DNA of 64,000 nucleotides from Nocardiopsis_C rhodophaea (GTDB lineage: Bacteria; Actinomycetota; Actinomycetes; Streptosporangiales; Streptosporangiaceae). The stretch is from positions 27,010-91,009 of the forward strand of contig NZ_BAAAPC010000024.1 in assembly GCF_039530945.1 (NCBI RefSeq). The letters run 5' to 3'. A program made the translations under genes and the position numbers. Every line of letters starts with the position of its first letter. The stretch's first letter is position 1. The notes under the pieces are model-generated. The model ran no database searches and was not told the origin of the DNA. It worked only from the letters and a program-made list of their open reading frames with translations. This document shows positions 34,751 through 43,610 of the stretch, piece by piece.

Positions 34751-35514
34751 CGGACCACCTCCGGCAGCCAGCCGCGCTCAGCAACGCGCCCCAGCAAATG
34801 CCCGACGAACGCCTCACGCACCTCCTGCGCCGAACCGAACCCCGGCTCCTCCACCAGCCACTCATCCGGCACCAGGGCCGTCACCTCCGACAGCAGCTCC
34901 TCCGTCACCAACGGCGCCAACGCCGCATCCGCCGCCGCAACATCCGGTCCCACCGGCAGCAGCACATGATCCGACGCGTCATAGGCCCGCGCCACCGCGC
35001 CGTCCGACCCCCGCCAGTTGTGCTGGAAGATCAACGTCGCCCCGTGGTCGATCAAGTACGGCGCACCGTGCCACACCAGCATGTTCGGATTACGCCACGT
35101 CCGATCCACATTGCCGACCAACGCGTCGAACCACAGCACCCGCCCGGCGAACTCCGCGTCCACCCCGAAAGCCAGCGGATCGAACCCCAGCGACCCCGGC
35201 AGAAAGTCCATCCCAAGGTTCAGCCCGCCACTGGCCTTCAGCAGCTCCTGCACCTCCGGATCGGGCTCACCGCGACCGATCACCGCGTCGACCTCCACCA
35301 GCACCAACTCCGGAACGGGCAGCCCCAACGCCCGACCCAGCTCACCCGAGATCACCTCGGCCACCAGCGTCTTACGCCCCTGCCCCGCGCCCCGGAACTT
35401 CACCACGTACATGCCCAGGTCATCAGCCTCGACCAAACCCGGCAACGATCCACCCTCACGCAACGGCAGCACATACCGCGTCGCGACAACTTCTCTCAGC
35501 ACGCCGATCAGCAT
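34747..35514 (-). CDS. HipA-like kinase domain protein
   Basis: About 255 residues of the HipA_2-type kinase-like family. It has a P-loop-like start (GMYVVKFRGAGQGRKTLVAEVI with the likely ATP-binding Lys), LGLPVPELVLVEVD, VLWFDALVGNVDRTWRNPNMLVW (catalytic Asp and Asn) and YLIDHGATLIF (metal-binding Asp). It lacks the HipB DNA-binding partner and the N-terminal region of true HipA toxins. Protein kinase or aminoglycoside-kinase-like activity is possible. It is coupled to DUF3037 and divergent from a nucleotidyltransferase gene 30 bases away. Confidence 0.87.
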   Translation of the reverse strand: MLIGVLREVVATRYVLPLREGGSLPGLVEADDLGMYVVKFRGAGQGRKTLVAEVISGELGRALGLPVPELVLVEVDAVIGRGEPDPEVQELLKASGGLNLGMDFLPGSLGFDPLAFGVDAEFAGRVLWFDALVGNVDRTWRNPNMLVWHGAPYLIDHGATLIFQHNWRGSDGAVARAYDASDHVLLPVGPDVAAADAALAPLVTEELLSEVTALVPDEWLVEEPGFGSAQEVREAFVGHLLGRVAERGWLPEVVR

Positions 35515-35544
35515 ACGGTCGCGCCCCTCCACTAGATTGCGGAC

Positions 35545-36324
35545 ATGCGGCTCAGTGACGACCACCTCACCCACGACATCACCGCCACCCTCGCCGCCCT
35601 CCCCGGCGTGCATGCCGTCACCCTCGGCGGATCACGCGCCACGGGCACCCACACCCCCGACAGCGACTTCGACTTCGCCATCTACTACCGCCGCGACTTC
35701 GACCCCGACCACCTGCGCTCCCTCGGCTGGGATGGACAGGTCTTCGATATCGGGGAATGGGGCGGCGGGGTCTTCAACGGAGGCGCCTGGATCACCTACG
35801 ACGAACGCCACGTCGACGTGCATTACCGCGACCTCGACGACGTGGAGCACCGCATCGCCGAAGCCCGCCATGGGCGCTTCGACGTCGAGCTCCTCGCCTT
35901 CCACCTCGCCGGGATTCCCACCTACCTGGTCGTCGCGGAACTCGCGGTCAACCGCTTCCTCCACGGCGACCTGCCGCGACCGGAGTACCCCGAGGCACTG
36001 CGCCACGCGGCGCCCGCCCGGTGGTGGGGCCAGGCCGACCTGACACTCTCCTACGCCCGCGCCGCGCACGCCCAACGGGGCCATGTCACCGAGACGGCCG
36101 GAGCGATCGCCACGGCCGCTGCACAGGCCGCGCACGCCATCCTGGCCGCGCGGGGGATCTGGGTGACCAACGAGAAGCGGCTGCTGGACCTGGCCGACCT
36201 GCGGGGCATCGACAAGATCTACTCCGACCTGGCCCCGGAACCGTCCGCTCTGGTGGACGGCGTGGACGCGGTGGCGCGGTTCCTTGGCGAGGCCGTGGAG
36301 CAGGCGCGGGGGGTGACGGGGTAG
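35545..36324 (+). CDS. nucleotidyltransferase-domain protein
   Basis: A 259-residue protein with a minimal nucleotidyltransferase motif GGSRATGTHTPDSDFDFAIY at residues 28-47, the Gly-Ser and two catalytic Asp residues of the polymerase-beta fold. A third carboxylate is likely in RHVDVHYRD. The C-terminal half is helical (HEPN/antitoxin-like or substrate-binding). Such proteins adenylylate antibiotics, tRNAs or toxins. It is divergent from the HipA-like/DUF3037 pair, with starts only 30 bases apart. Confidence 0.87.
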   Translation: MRLSDDHLTHDITATLAALPGVHAVTLGGSRATGTHTPDSDFDFAIYYRRDFDPDHLRSLGWDGQVFDIGEWGGGVFNGGAWITYDERHVDVHYRDLDDVEHRIAEARHGRFDVELLAFHLAGIPTYLVVAELAVNRFLHGDLPRPEYPEALRHAAPARWWGQADLTLSYARAAHAQRGHVTETAGAIATAAAQAAHAILAARGIWVTNEKRLLDLADLRGIDKIYSDLAPEPSALVDGVDAVARFLGEAVEQARGVTG

Positions 36325-36379
36325 AAGGAGGCGAGGTCGGCGCGGCAGGCCGGAGCTGCCCCGGTGTCGTGCCCGAACC

Positions 36380-37051
36380 CTAGCGGGCCGCTGTGCACGT
36401 ACCCGCCCATCCCAGGACGTGGCCGGTGAATGCCACGGCCAGCTCATTCCACCGACTGATCCGGACCATGGGGTGGGAGTCCAGGTGGACGGGGACGAAG
36501 TCGGCGCTGGCAGCGACTTCGCGTGCGCGGTGCACGTAGGCGCGGGACTCGTCGGGGCTGGTGGTGGCGTCGAAGTCGGCGTGGGCGATGAGGAGGTGTC
36601 GATCGCGCAGCGGTTCCACGGGGTCGTTATCGCAGATCCAAGGTGCCAGCCCGAGCACACCGCGCACGTGAGGCGCGTCGGCGGCACGGAGCACCGCACG
36701 CCCGCCCATGGAGTGACCGGTGGTGACCACCGGGATCGGGCCGAAGCGGCGCTCGACCTCCTCCAGCGCCCGCCGTGTGTCGGCCAGGGCGTCAGTTCCG
36801 GTGCCGTTCCAGCCTCGTAGGCGCAGCCGGAGCCGCATCACGACCAGGCCGGAGTCGGACCAGGCACGGCGCAGGGCCCAGGCGAACGGGATCATCCGCA
36901 ACACGGCGGCCTCCCAGGGGGTTGTGGCCGCGGTGCTGTTGACGTCCCCGCCATGAAGGATCAGGACCGCTCCTCGCGGGTGACGCGTCTCCCCGGAGAC
37001 AGTCAACCATGGACCATTCGTCCCGATATGCCAGGTCTGCTCCTGGGCCAT
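36380..37051 (-). CDS. alpha/beta hydrolase
   Basis: A 223-residue serine hydrolase. The oxyanion region is LILHGGDVNS, the nucleophile elbow is TGHSMGGRA, the Asp is probably in IAHADFDATTSP and the His in HLDSHPMVR. It is small, with no lid domain, similar to dienelactone-hydrolase-type or esterase-like proteins. The ATG at 37051 has GAAGGA upstream. Its leader contains copy 1 of a repeated intergenic element. Confidence 0.88.
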   Translation of the reverse strand: MAQEQTWHIGTNGPWLTVSGETRHPRGAVLILHGGDVNSTAATTPWEAAVLRMIPFAWALRRAWSDSGLVVMRLRLRLRGWNGTGTDALADTRRALEEVERRFGPIPVVTTGHSMGGRAVLRAADAPHVRGVLGLAPWICDNDPVEPLRDRHLLIAHADFDATTSPDESRAYVHRAREVAASADFVPVHLDSHPMVRISRWNELAVAFTGHVLGWAGTCTAAR

Positions 37052-37084
37052 ACAATCGTCCTTCGTGCGTTTGAGGAGGTGGGT

Positions 37085-37156
37085 GCGGCGTAGCCGCTCC
37101 ATTTATTGTGCTGTAGTGCTGATGGCATCAAGCACAAGCACCTTTACATTGTAGAT
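37085..37156 (-). repeat. intergenic repeat element, copy 1
   Basis: This copy carries CACCTTTACATTGTAGAT (37139-37156, with the 9-base palindrome-like core TACATTGTA) and, 41 bases to the left, the small dyad GCGGC-GTA-GCCGC (37085-37097). A hairpin (TGCTGAT with ATCaAGCA) lies between. On the minus strand the core reads TACAAT, a good -10 hexamer, so it may also serve as promoter for the hydrolase gene. The same arrangement occurs near 48.95 kb, and the 18-base part also near 38.8 kb. Confidence 0.65.
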
Positions 37157-37235
37157 TTGTAGGGATCCTACGGAGACAACCGTGTGCCCGCATGCGGAAT
37201 GACCCGGTTCCTTACCGCCGGACCGCCCTCCCGCA

Positions 37236-37772
37236 CTACGGGGACGGCGACACGAAGCGCTCGTACTCGACCTGCTCGTGCAGGTCCCCGTCCCCCATGG
37301 CACGGCGCCTGTGCGCACCCGACGCACGAAACCCGCACTTCGTATAGAAACGGTGCGACTGCGGCGTCTCCCGCAGCGTCCAGACGTGGACACGGCGGAA
37401 GCCCGCTGCGGACAGTCGCGCGAGCACGGCATCCATCAGCTGCCCGGACAGGCCGCTCCCCCACGCATGAGGGTGGCTGTAGAACGCGAAGATCTCGGCC
37501 GCCCCCGCACGCGTCGGCGACGGCCCCGCGTAGCTGAACGCCAGCGGCCTGCCGTCGAACCGGGCCAACAGGAGGATGTCGCCATTGGCCCCCAGCCCCG
37601 CGATCACCGGCCGCCACTTGGTTCGCCGATGGCGGGCCATCGCGGCGAGGTGCTCGGGCGCGAAAAGTTCGCGGTAGGCCACGCTCCACGCCCTCGCGTG
37701 GATCTCCCCCACAGCCTCGGCGTCATCGACCGCGGCTGAAGCGATCACCGTCCCCCTGCGCCCCGAGTGCAT
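37236..37772 (-). CDS. GNAT-family N-acetyltransferase
   Basis: A 178-residue acetyltransferase. The fold starts TVIASAAVDDAEAVGEIHARAWSVAYRELF. The acetyl-CoA loop is in the AWGSGLSGQLMDAV segment (a variant of QxxGxGxxL), and LRETPQSHRFYTKCGF provides the fourth motif. The substrate is unknown. The ATG at 37772 was chosen over one ten codons upstream because the fold begins shortly after it. Confidence 0.88.
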   Translation of the reverse strand: MHSGRRGTVIASAAVDDAEAVGEIHARAWSVAYRELFAPEHLAAMARHRRTKWRPVIAGLGANGDILLLARFDGRPLAFSYAGPSPTRAGAAEIFAFYSHPHAWGSGLSGQLMDAVLARLSAAGFRRVHVWTLRETPQSHRFYTKCGFRASGAHRRRAMGDGDLHEQVEYERFVSPSP

Positions 37773-38000
37773 GCCGTTCTCCCGCGCCGACGAAACCGAC
37801 ATGTGCCCCAGGCTCTCACATGCTCACCGAATGCCCCCCATGCTCCAGGGGCAGTCATCCCCACCGGGGCCCGCCCGCAGCGAGGGGGGCGGCGACCCCG
37901 CGACGTGGGCCGCGGCGGCTCCACAGCTGGTTATCGTCCTCGGTAACGCCCATTACCGCAACCATCCTCGGCCTTCCCCTCCCCAGCGAAGGAGCGCGCC

Positions 38001-38765
38001 ATGTTCGTGATCGCCCATGTGAGTGACCCCCACATCGACACCACGGAGCGCAGCCGCCGACGGTTCGGCCGCGTGGTGGACCACCTGGCCACACTCACCC
38101 GCCCGGTGGACGCGATCCTGCTCAGCGGCGACGTCGCCGACCGCGGGACGGCCGAGGAATACGCCGTGGTGACGAAACTACTGGACCAGTCCGCCCCTGT
38201 GCTCATCTGCCCGGGAAACCACGACGACCGCGATGCGCTGCGGGAATCGGCGCTGCTCCCCCGGTCCGCTCTCGCGTTCCCCGACCAGCCCGGAGCACCC
38301 CTGCACCAGGTGCGCCGGGTCGGCGGCACGCTGTTCGTGTTGCTCGACGCCACGGTGCCCGGTGAGCCCTACGGCGAGTTGGGGAAGGAGGGCCTCGCCT
38401 GGCTGCGCGAGCAGCTGGCGTCCGCGACATCGGGATCACCCGTCGTCATCGCCCTCCACCACCCGCCGGCGACGCTGGGCCACCCCGGCATTGACGACAT
38501 GGGGCTGCGCGATGGTGCCGCACTGGCGACCGTGATCGAGGATTTCCCCGACGTCGCGGCGGTCCTGACGGGGCACGCCCACACCGCTGTGTCCACCACC
38601 TTCGCCGACCGCCCCCACGTCGGCGCGGTCGGCGTCAACTCCACCCTGCGTCTGCCGTGGGAGATCGGCGACGGCCGGACCGACCACAGTGCCCCTCCGG
38701 GGCTGGCGTTCCATCTACTCGACGGCGACCGGCGGCTGATTACGCACTTCCGCACGCTGGCCTAA
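38001..38765 (+). CDS. calcineurin-like metallophosphoesterase (CpdA-like)
   Basis: A 254-residue phosphoesterase with all dimetal motifs: DPHID (residues 9-13), GDVAD, GNHDD, HHPPA and GHAHTA. It is closest in layout to class III cyclic-nucleotide phosphodiesterases such as CpdA. It may hydrolyse cAMP or related phosphodiesters in the cytosol. It has an AAGGAG ribosome-binding site and stands alone. Copy 2 of the repeat element follows its stop after 32 bases. Confidence 0.9.
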   Translation: MFVIAHVSDPHIDTTERSRRRFGRVVDHLATLTRPVDAILLSGDVADRGTAEEYAVVTKLLDQSAPVLICPGNHDDRDALRESALLPRSALAFPDQPGAPLHQVRRVGGTLFVLLDATVPGEPYGELGKEGLAWLREQLASATSGSPVVIALHHPPATLGHPGIDDMGLRDGAALATVIEDFPDVAAVLTGHAHTAVSTTFADRPHVGAVGVNSTLRLPWEIGDGRTDHSAPPGLAFHLLDGDRRLITHFRTLA

Positions 38766-38797
38766 GGGCTCGGTGGCACGATAGAAAGACGCACACC

Positions 38798-38815
38798 CAC
38801 CTTTACACTGTAGAT
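38798..38815. repeat. intergenic repeat element, copy 2 (partial)
   Basis: CACCTTTACACTGTAGAT at 38798-38815 differs from copy 1 at one base and is identical to copy 3 over 18 bases. The companion GCGGC-GTA-GCCGC dyad is absent because the phosphoesterase gene ends where it would lie. It sits between two convergent genes, so a promoter role is less obvious here. Confidence 0.6.
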
Positions 38816-38851
38816 CTTCTGGGGGAATCCGGGGGTCGGCGGACATGGCGC

Positions 38852-39925
38852 CTAGGAGGCCGCGGCCAGCGCGGGAACCGGCCGGGCCGTGAGCGCCACC
38901 GCGGTCCCCGGAGTCAGGTCAGCGATCAGGGAACCCGCTACCTGTGCCACGACCAGGCGGCCATCGGCCAGGCGTACCTGCACCCGGGCCAGCGATCCCA
39001 GGAAGCTCGACGCGACTACCCGCGCCGTCGCGGTCGCGTCGACGGCCAGCTCCAGCGCCTCCGGCCGCAGAAGCACGGTCACCTCCTCCCCCACGGCCGA
39101 GCCCTCCAACAGGGGGACGCGCCCGCCCAGCACCTCCGCGTAACCGTCGGCGGCACGCCCCGGCACGCGGTTGGTCAGCCCCACGAAGTCGGCCACGAAC
39201 TCAGTGGTCGGACGCGCGTAGATCGTGGCGGGGTCAGCGATCTGCTCCAACCGCCCGGCACGCATCACGCCCACCCGGTCGGCCATCGCCAGGGCCTCCT
39301 CCTGGTCGTGGGTGACGAACAGGGTCGTGGTCCCCACCTCCAGCTGGATCCGCCGGATCTCGTCGCGCAGCTGCGCGCGGACCTTCGCGTCCAGCGCCGA
39401 CAACGGCTCGTCGAGCAGCAGCACCCGCGGCTCGATGGCCAGCGCGCGGGCGATCGCCACACGCTGCTGCTGACCGCCCGACAACTGGTGCGGGTAGTGC
39501 GCCGCGTGGGCCGACAGCCCCACAAGCTCCAGCAGCTCCCCCGCGCGTGTCCGGCGCTCGCCCGCGCCGCGGCCGCGCAGCCGCAGCCCGAAGGCCACGT
39601 TGTCCAGCGCCGTCATGTTCGGGAACAGGCTGTAGGCCTGGAAGACCATCCCCATGTCGCGCCGGTTCGCGGGCAGGTGGGTGATGTCCCGCCCACCCAC
39701 GTGAACCGAGCCCGCATCGGCGCGCTCCAACCCGGCCAGCACCCGCATGGCGGTGGTCTTGCCGCATCCCGAGGGGCCGAGCAGCGCGACCAGTTCTCCC
39801 GGTGCCATGTCCAGGTCGAAGCCGTCCAGGGCCCGCACCCCGGAGAACGCGCGCACCAACCCCCGCAGCTCGACCGGAACGCCCCGTGCACCCGTCCGCT
39901 CGGACGCGCTCCCAGCCGTCGTCAT
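38852..39925 (-). CDS. ABC transporter ATP-binding protein with TOBE domain
   Basis: A 357-residue ATPase. Walker A is GPSGCGKTT (residues about 49-57), the Q-loop is MVFQAYSLFPNM, the signature is LSGGQQQRVAIARAL, Walker B is VLLLDEPLSALD, and the switch is VTHDQ. A C-terminal TOBE region begins near residue 280. It belongs to the iron(III)/thiamine/polyamine/2-aminoethylphosphonate group. It is the last gene of a binding protein-permease-permease-ATPase operon. The start at 39925 is chosen; an upstream ATG overlapping the permease would add 23 residues. Confidence 0.9.
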   Translation of the reverse strand: MTTAGSASERTGARGVPVELRGLVRAFSGVRALDGFDLDMAPGELVALLGPSGCGKTTAMRVLAGLERADAGSVHVGGRDITHLPANRRDMGMVFQAYSLFPNMTALDNVAFGLRLRGRGAGERRTRAGELLELVGLSAHAAHYPHQLSGGQQQRVAIARALAIEPRVLLLDEPLSALDAKVRAQLRDEIRRIQLEVGTTTLFVTHDQEEALAMADRVGVMRAGRLEQIADPATIYARPTTEFVADFVGLTNRVPGRAADGYAEVLGGRVPLLEGSAVGEEVTVLLRPEALELAVDATATARVVASSFLGSLARVQVRLADGRLVVAQVAGSLIADLTPGTAVALTARPVPALAAAS

Positions 39926-39993
39926 CGTCGCCTCTTCTCTTTCCGTGGATCGCGTGGACACGTCCCCTCCCCGCAGTGCCGGTGTCGGCCGCA

Positions 39994-40833
39994 TCAGCGC
40001 CCCTCCCTTTTCGTCATGCGCCGGTGGCGTCCGGCGAAGGACAGAGCCAGCAGCAAGACGAACCCGAACAGCAGTGCGGCCAGCGAGACCGCTACTGACA
40101 GGGCGGCGTCGCGCTTGCCGATGTTGTTCACCTGCACCTGCAACGTCGGGTAGTTCAGCAGGGAGGCGATGGTGAACTCGCCGAGCACGAGTGCCACCGA
40201 GATCAGAGCGGCCGACAGGATGGCCGCGCGCATGTTGGGCACCACCACCCGCAGCATCACCGACCACCACGACGCCCCGAGGCTCTGGGCGGCCTCGGCC
40301 AGTGTCGTGAGGTCGAAGGCGCGCAGTCCGGCGTCCAGCGCCCTGTAGGCGTAGGGCAGCACCAGCACGATGTAGACGAACGCCAGGGTGAGCGGGGTGT
40401 CGCCGATGAGGTAGCCAACCCAGGCGTAGATGGGGCCGAGGCCCACGACGATGACGATCGCGGGGATGGTCAGCGGCAGCAGGCAGACGAATTCCAGGAG
40501 GCGGTGCAGCCGCGGCAGGCGCAGCTGCACCAGCACCATGGTGGGGAGCAGCAGCACGAGCATGCCCAGTACGGTCAGGAGGGCCAGTTGCAGCGATGTG
40601 GCGATGGCCGTCAGCAGCTGCCGGTCCTCGCCGATCGCCAGCCACGCCTCGGCGGTGCGCCCGTCGGGACCGCGCGTCGAGAATTCCAACATGGCCAGCA
40701 GCGGAAACAGCAGGTAAGCGCCGATGACCAGCAGGATGGTCCAGCGCAGCAGGGCGGTCCCGCCGCGACGGCGGCGGGCAGGGGCGGCGCCGTTGGACGC
40801 GGCGGGCACGGGGGTCGAGGTCAGCGCAGCCAT
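39994..40833 (-). CDS. ABC transporter permease 2 (iron/polyamine/phosphonate type)
   Basis: A 279-residue permease with about six membrane helices and an EAA-like loop TLAEAAQSLGASWWSVMLRVVVPNM near residue 180. It overlaps the preceding permease gene by 13 bases. Together they form the channel; the ATPase follows after about 70 bases. Confidence 0.9.
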   Translation of the reverse strand: MAALTSTPVPAASNGAAPARRRRGGTALLRWTILLVIGAYLLFPLLAMLEFSTRGPDGRTAEAWLAIGEDRQLLTAIATSLQLALLTVLGMLVLLLPTMVLVQLRLPRLHRLLEFVCLLPLTIPAIVIVVGLGPIYAWVGYLIGDTPLTLAFVYIVLVLPYAYRALDAGLRAFDLTTLAEAAQSLGASWWSVMLRVVVPNMRAAILSAALISVALVLGEFTIASLLNYPTLQVQVNNIGKRDAALSVAVSLAALLFGFVLLLALSFAGRHRRMTKREGR

Positions 40834-41765
40834 CGCGCGGTCCGCCTTTGCAGCAGTGCGTACAGGGACATGACAACGGCGACCACTACAACCATTCCGA
40901 AGGCCAGCGCATAACCGATGTCGGCCTGACCGAGAATGACCTCGCTGGTCAGCGCGTTGCGGATCTGCAGTGTCACGATCGGCCCGCCCTGGGACACCAG
41001 TGCCGCCGCTGTGGCGTAGGAGGAGAAGGCGTTAGCGAACAGCAGCAGGAACGATCCGGCGAAGGCCGGGGCGAGGATGGGGCCGGCGACGTAGCGCCAG
41101 TAGTGCCAGGCGGAACCGCCGAGGCTCTCGTTGGCCTCGCGCCACTGCTTGCGCAGGCCGTCGAGGGCCGGAAGGAAGACGATGGTCATCAGCGGGATCT
41201 GGAAGTAGCAGTAGACCAGGACCAGGCCGGGCATGCCGTAGAGCCAGTTGCCGCCGGCGAACAGGTCGAGTCCGAGGGCGTCGCGGAGGATCAGGGTGAG
41301 CCACCCCTGCAGGCCCACGGTCGCCAGGAACGCGAAGGCCAGCATGACGCCGCCGAACTGGGCGAGGACGCCGGAGAACGCGGTCACGACGCGGCGCAGC
41401 CGACTCGCGGCTCCAGCGCTACCCGAACCGGCGGAGACGGCCCAGCTGAGCAGGGCGCCACCGATGGCGCCGATCAGAGCGGTGATCAGGGATACCCAGA
41501 CCGAGCGGCCGAAGGCGGCGAGATGCACCGATCCGGTGACGGCCGCGACGTTGTCCAGCGAGAACGTGCCGTCGGGGCCGGTCAGCGCGCCGGAGATGAC
41601 GATCCCGGTGGGCCACAGCAGGAAGACCGCCACGAAGGCGAAGAAGGGAACCGCTCCGGCGTAGGCGCGCACGGTGCGCAGCCAGATCACGGCCCGGCCG
41701 CGGGTGCGCGCGGGGCCGGGTGGCTCCGGTGCCCCTGCGTGCGGAGGGTCGTTGAGGATACTCAC
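40821..41765 (-). CDS. ABC transporter permease 1 (iron/polyamine/phosphonate type)
   Basis: A 314-residue permease starting with a Pro-rich cytoplasmic tail, then six predicted helices. The coupling loop region is WREANESLGGSAWHYWRYVAGPILAPAF near residue 215. It follows the solute-binding-protein gene after a 213-base gap containing two hairpins, which probably lowers its expression relative to the binding protein. Confidence 0.9.
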   Translation of the reverse strand: MSILNDPPHAGAPEPPGPARTRGRAVIWLRTVRAYAGAVPFFAFVAVFLLWPTGIVISGALTGPDGTFSLDNVAAVTGSVHLAAFGRSVWVSLITALIGAIGGALLSWAVSAGSGSAGAASRLRRVVTAFSGVLAQFGGVMLAFAFLATVGLQGWLTLILRDALGLDLFAGGNWLYGMPGLVLVYCYFQIPLMTIVFLPALDGLRKQWREANESLGGSAWHYWRYVAGPILAPAFAGSFLLLFANAFSSYATAAALVSQGGPIVTLQIRNALTSEVILGQADIGYALAFGMVVVVAVVMSLYALLQRRTARWLR

Positions 41766-41784
41766 CGCGTCTCCCTCGAAGATG

Positions 41785-41802
41785 CCCCGGCTTTGGCCGG
41801 GG
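41785..41802 (-). promoter_or_regulatory. small hairpin upstream of permease 1
   Basis: CCCCGGC (41785-41791) pairs with GCCGGGG (41796-41802) around TTTG. On the minus strand it ends about 20 bases before the permease start and could influence its translation or mRNA stability. Confidence 0.45.
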
Positions 41803-41911
41803 AAAGGAATCGAACCCCTGCGGAGCAGGGCGAGATCGGGCTCGCGCCGCCGGGGCGAACCACCGCCCGCACGGTCGGGTGCGGTGTACGGCGCGCGTCG
41901 CGAGAACTCCG

Positions 41912-41959
41912 CGCGTGGCCCCGGTGCTCCGAGAACCCCCGGAGCACCGGGGCCACGCG
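41912..41959 (-). terminator. 19-bp perfect hairpin between binding-protein and permease genes
   Basis: The arms at 41912-41930 and 41941-41959 are perfectly complementary over 19 bases with a 10-base loop (left arm starts CGCGTGGCCCC). It begins 20 bases after the binding-protein stop on the minus strand. Such an intra-operon structure usually attenuates readthrough and protects the upstream message, giving excess binding protein. Confidence 0.75.
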
Positions 41960-41978
41960 ACGCACGGGCGGCCGGCGG

Positions 41979-43136
41979 TCAGGAGACCGCTGCGGCCCAC
42001 TGCTCGCCGAGAATGCCGTTCGCCTTCTCGATCTGCTCCTCGGTGAGCTCGACGGGATCGCCCTGGGCGGGGGGCAGCTGCGCGCTGGCGTCCTTGTCCA
42101 GGGTTCCCGCCTCTTCCATGGCGCCCATCCGGACCGCGCGGGCGAAGCCCTTGAGATAGATGTTCTGTCCCTCGTCGGAGTAGACGAACTCCTGCCACAG
42201 GCGGGCCGCCGCCGGGTTGGGGGCGTCGGTGTTGATCGCCTGGTAGTAGTAGGAGCTGACGACCGCGTCCTCAGGGATGACGACCCTCCAGTCCGCCGTG
42301 TCCTTGAGCTCGACGGTCTGCTGGGCGTTGGTGTAGTCCCAGTCGATGACGACCGGGGTCTCCCCCGAGGCGATGGTGGCGGGGGTCGGGTCGACCGGCA
42401 GGAAGTTGCCCGCCGTGTTCAGCTTCTTGAAGAAGTCCACGCCGGGCTCGATGTCGTCGGCGCTGCCTCCGCTGGCCAGTGCGGCCATGACCACGCCGGA
42501 GAACGCGGCTCCGGCCTGGGTGGGGTCACCGTTGAGGGCGACCTTGCCCTTGTAGTCGTCGCCGAGCAGGTCGCTGAGGCTCTTGGGCTCGGGCACCTCG
42601 TCCGCGTTGTAGCCGATGGACATGTAGCCGGTGTAGTCGGCGATGTAGCGGCCGTCGCTGTCCTTGAGGTTGTCTGGGATGTCATCCCAGGTCTCGACCT
42701 TGTAGGAGGCGAAGTGCTTGTCGGCGTTGGCCAGGGCCACCGCTTGCCCCAGGTCGAAGACGTCGGGGGCGCGGTCGGTGCCCGCGTTCTGCTCGGCGGC
42801 GTTGATCTCCTCCTGGCTGGAGGCGTCGGGCGAGGCGGAGTTGACGGTGATCCCGTACTTCTCCTCGAAGGTGGAGATCATCTCGCCGTAGTTGGCCCAG
42901 TCCGGGGGCAGGGCGATGACGTTGAGCTCGCCCTCGTCTTTGGCCGCCTTGATGAGGGCGTCCATCCCGCCGAAGTCCTCGGCCGACGTGGCCTTCGCGG
43001 CCTCACCGCCGTCGTCGTCGGATGGGGAGGGCGGGGCGCCGCACGCCGAGAGCATGAGCATGCCGGCGACGCCGAGGGCGGTCGTCGCGGTGAGCAGGCT
43101 CCGCCGGGTCGAGGGTCGGGTGAAATCGTTGGGCAC
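41979..43136 (-). CDS. ABC transporter solute-binding lipoprotein (iron/polyamine/phosphonate type)
   Basis: A 385-residue lipoprotein. Twin arginine-like residues (STRRSLLTATTALG) precede a hydrophobic run and a lipobox LSAC with Cys near residue 31. The mature protein has GELNVIALPPDWANYGEMISTFEEKYGI, the opening of family-1 binding proteins for Fe(III), putrescine or 2-aminoethylphosphonate, and PVVIDWDYTNAQ. The ligand is not decidable. The GTG at 43136 is chosen because AAAGGA lies seven bases upstream; an ATG 17 codons earlier is possible. Confidence 0.88.
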   Translation of the reverse strand: MPNDFTRPSTRRSLLTATTALGVAGMLMLSACGAPPSPSDDDGGEAAKATSAEDFGGMDALIKAAKDEGELNVIALPPDWANYGEMISTFEEKYGITVNSASPDASSQEEINAAEQNAGTDRAPDVFDLGQAVALANADKHFASYKVETWDDIPDNLKDSDGRYIADYTGYMSIGYNADEVPEPKSLSDLLGDDYKGKVALNGDPTQAGAAFSGVVMAALASGGSADDIEPGVDFFKKLNTAGNFLPVDPTPATIASGETPVVIDWDYTNAQQTVELKDTADWRVVIPEDAVVSSYYYQAINTDAPNPAAARLWQEFVYSDEGQNIYLKGFARAVRMGAMEEAGTLDKDASAQLPPAQGDPVELTEEQIEKANGILGEQWAAAVS

Positions 43137-43610
43137 TGCGCATCCTTTGCAACCGGGGACGGGGATCCCCGTGGGGGGTTCGGTCATGGGGAACGGTGAA
43201 TGACGGGGGTGAGTTCGGGGGAGACGACCGTCGGGTGGTCGGCGCGGGCAAGCCATCACGATGCCATGGCAAATGTGGTGAAACGGTAACGATTCCGAAA
43301 ACGCATCCCGGACAATGCCGAAAAAAGGGACAAACTATCTGAATATCCAACATCGCCATCGCTTCAACCAGCAGAAATCACCCTCAATGACATAAACGCC
43401 ACAGGATGCCCACATCGGGCATAGCTTGCGATATTCGCCGATCACCGGTTAGCTCAAGACCCTCACACCTTGAAGCTCCATCCCCAGATTCCACGCCCAC
43501 CCCCGACCGAAACCCGAACCCCCCAACCAAAAATTCGCCCGGCGTATCTCCCCCGCCGCCGGGCGCCACACCCCCTGACCCGTCTCATACGCCCCCCACC
43601 CGCACCCACG
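43137..43610. promoter_or_regulatory. divergent control region, AT-richer than surroundings
   Basis: This 474-base stretch separates the divergent binding-protein and cvnA genes and encodes nothing recognisable. Bases 43260-43460 are clearly AT-richer than flanking DNA, with runs such as gaaaaaagggacaaac, and probably hold both promoters. No clear operator dyad was seen. Confidence 0.45.

Noticed and set aside
41803..41835. tRNA T-arm-like bases (GGAATCGAACC) upstream of the permease
   Set aside because: No acceptor, D or anticodon stems can be built around it, and it lies within an operon leader next to simple hairpins.
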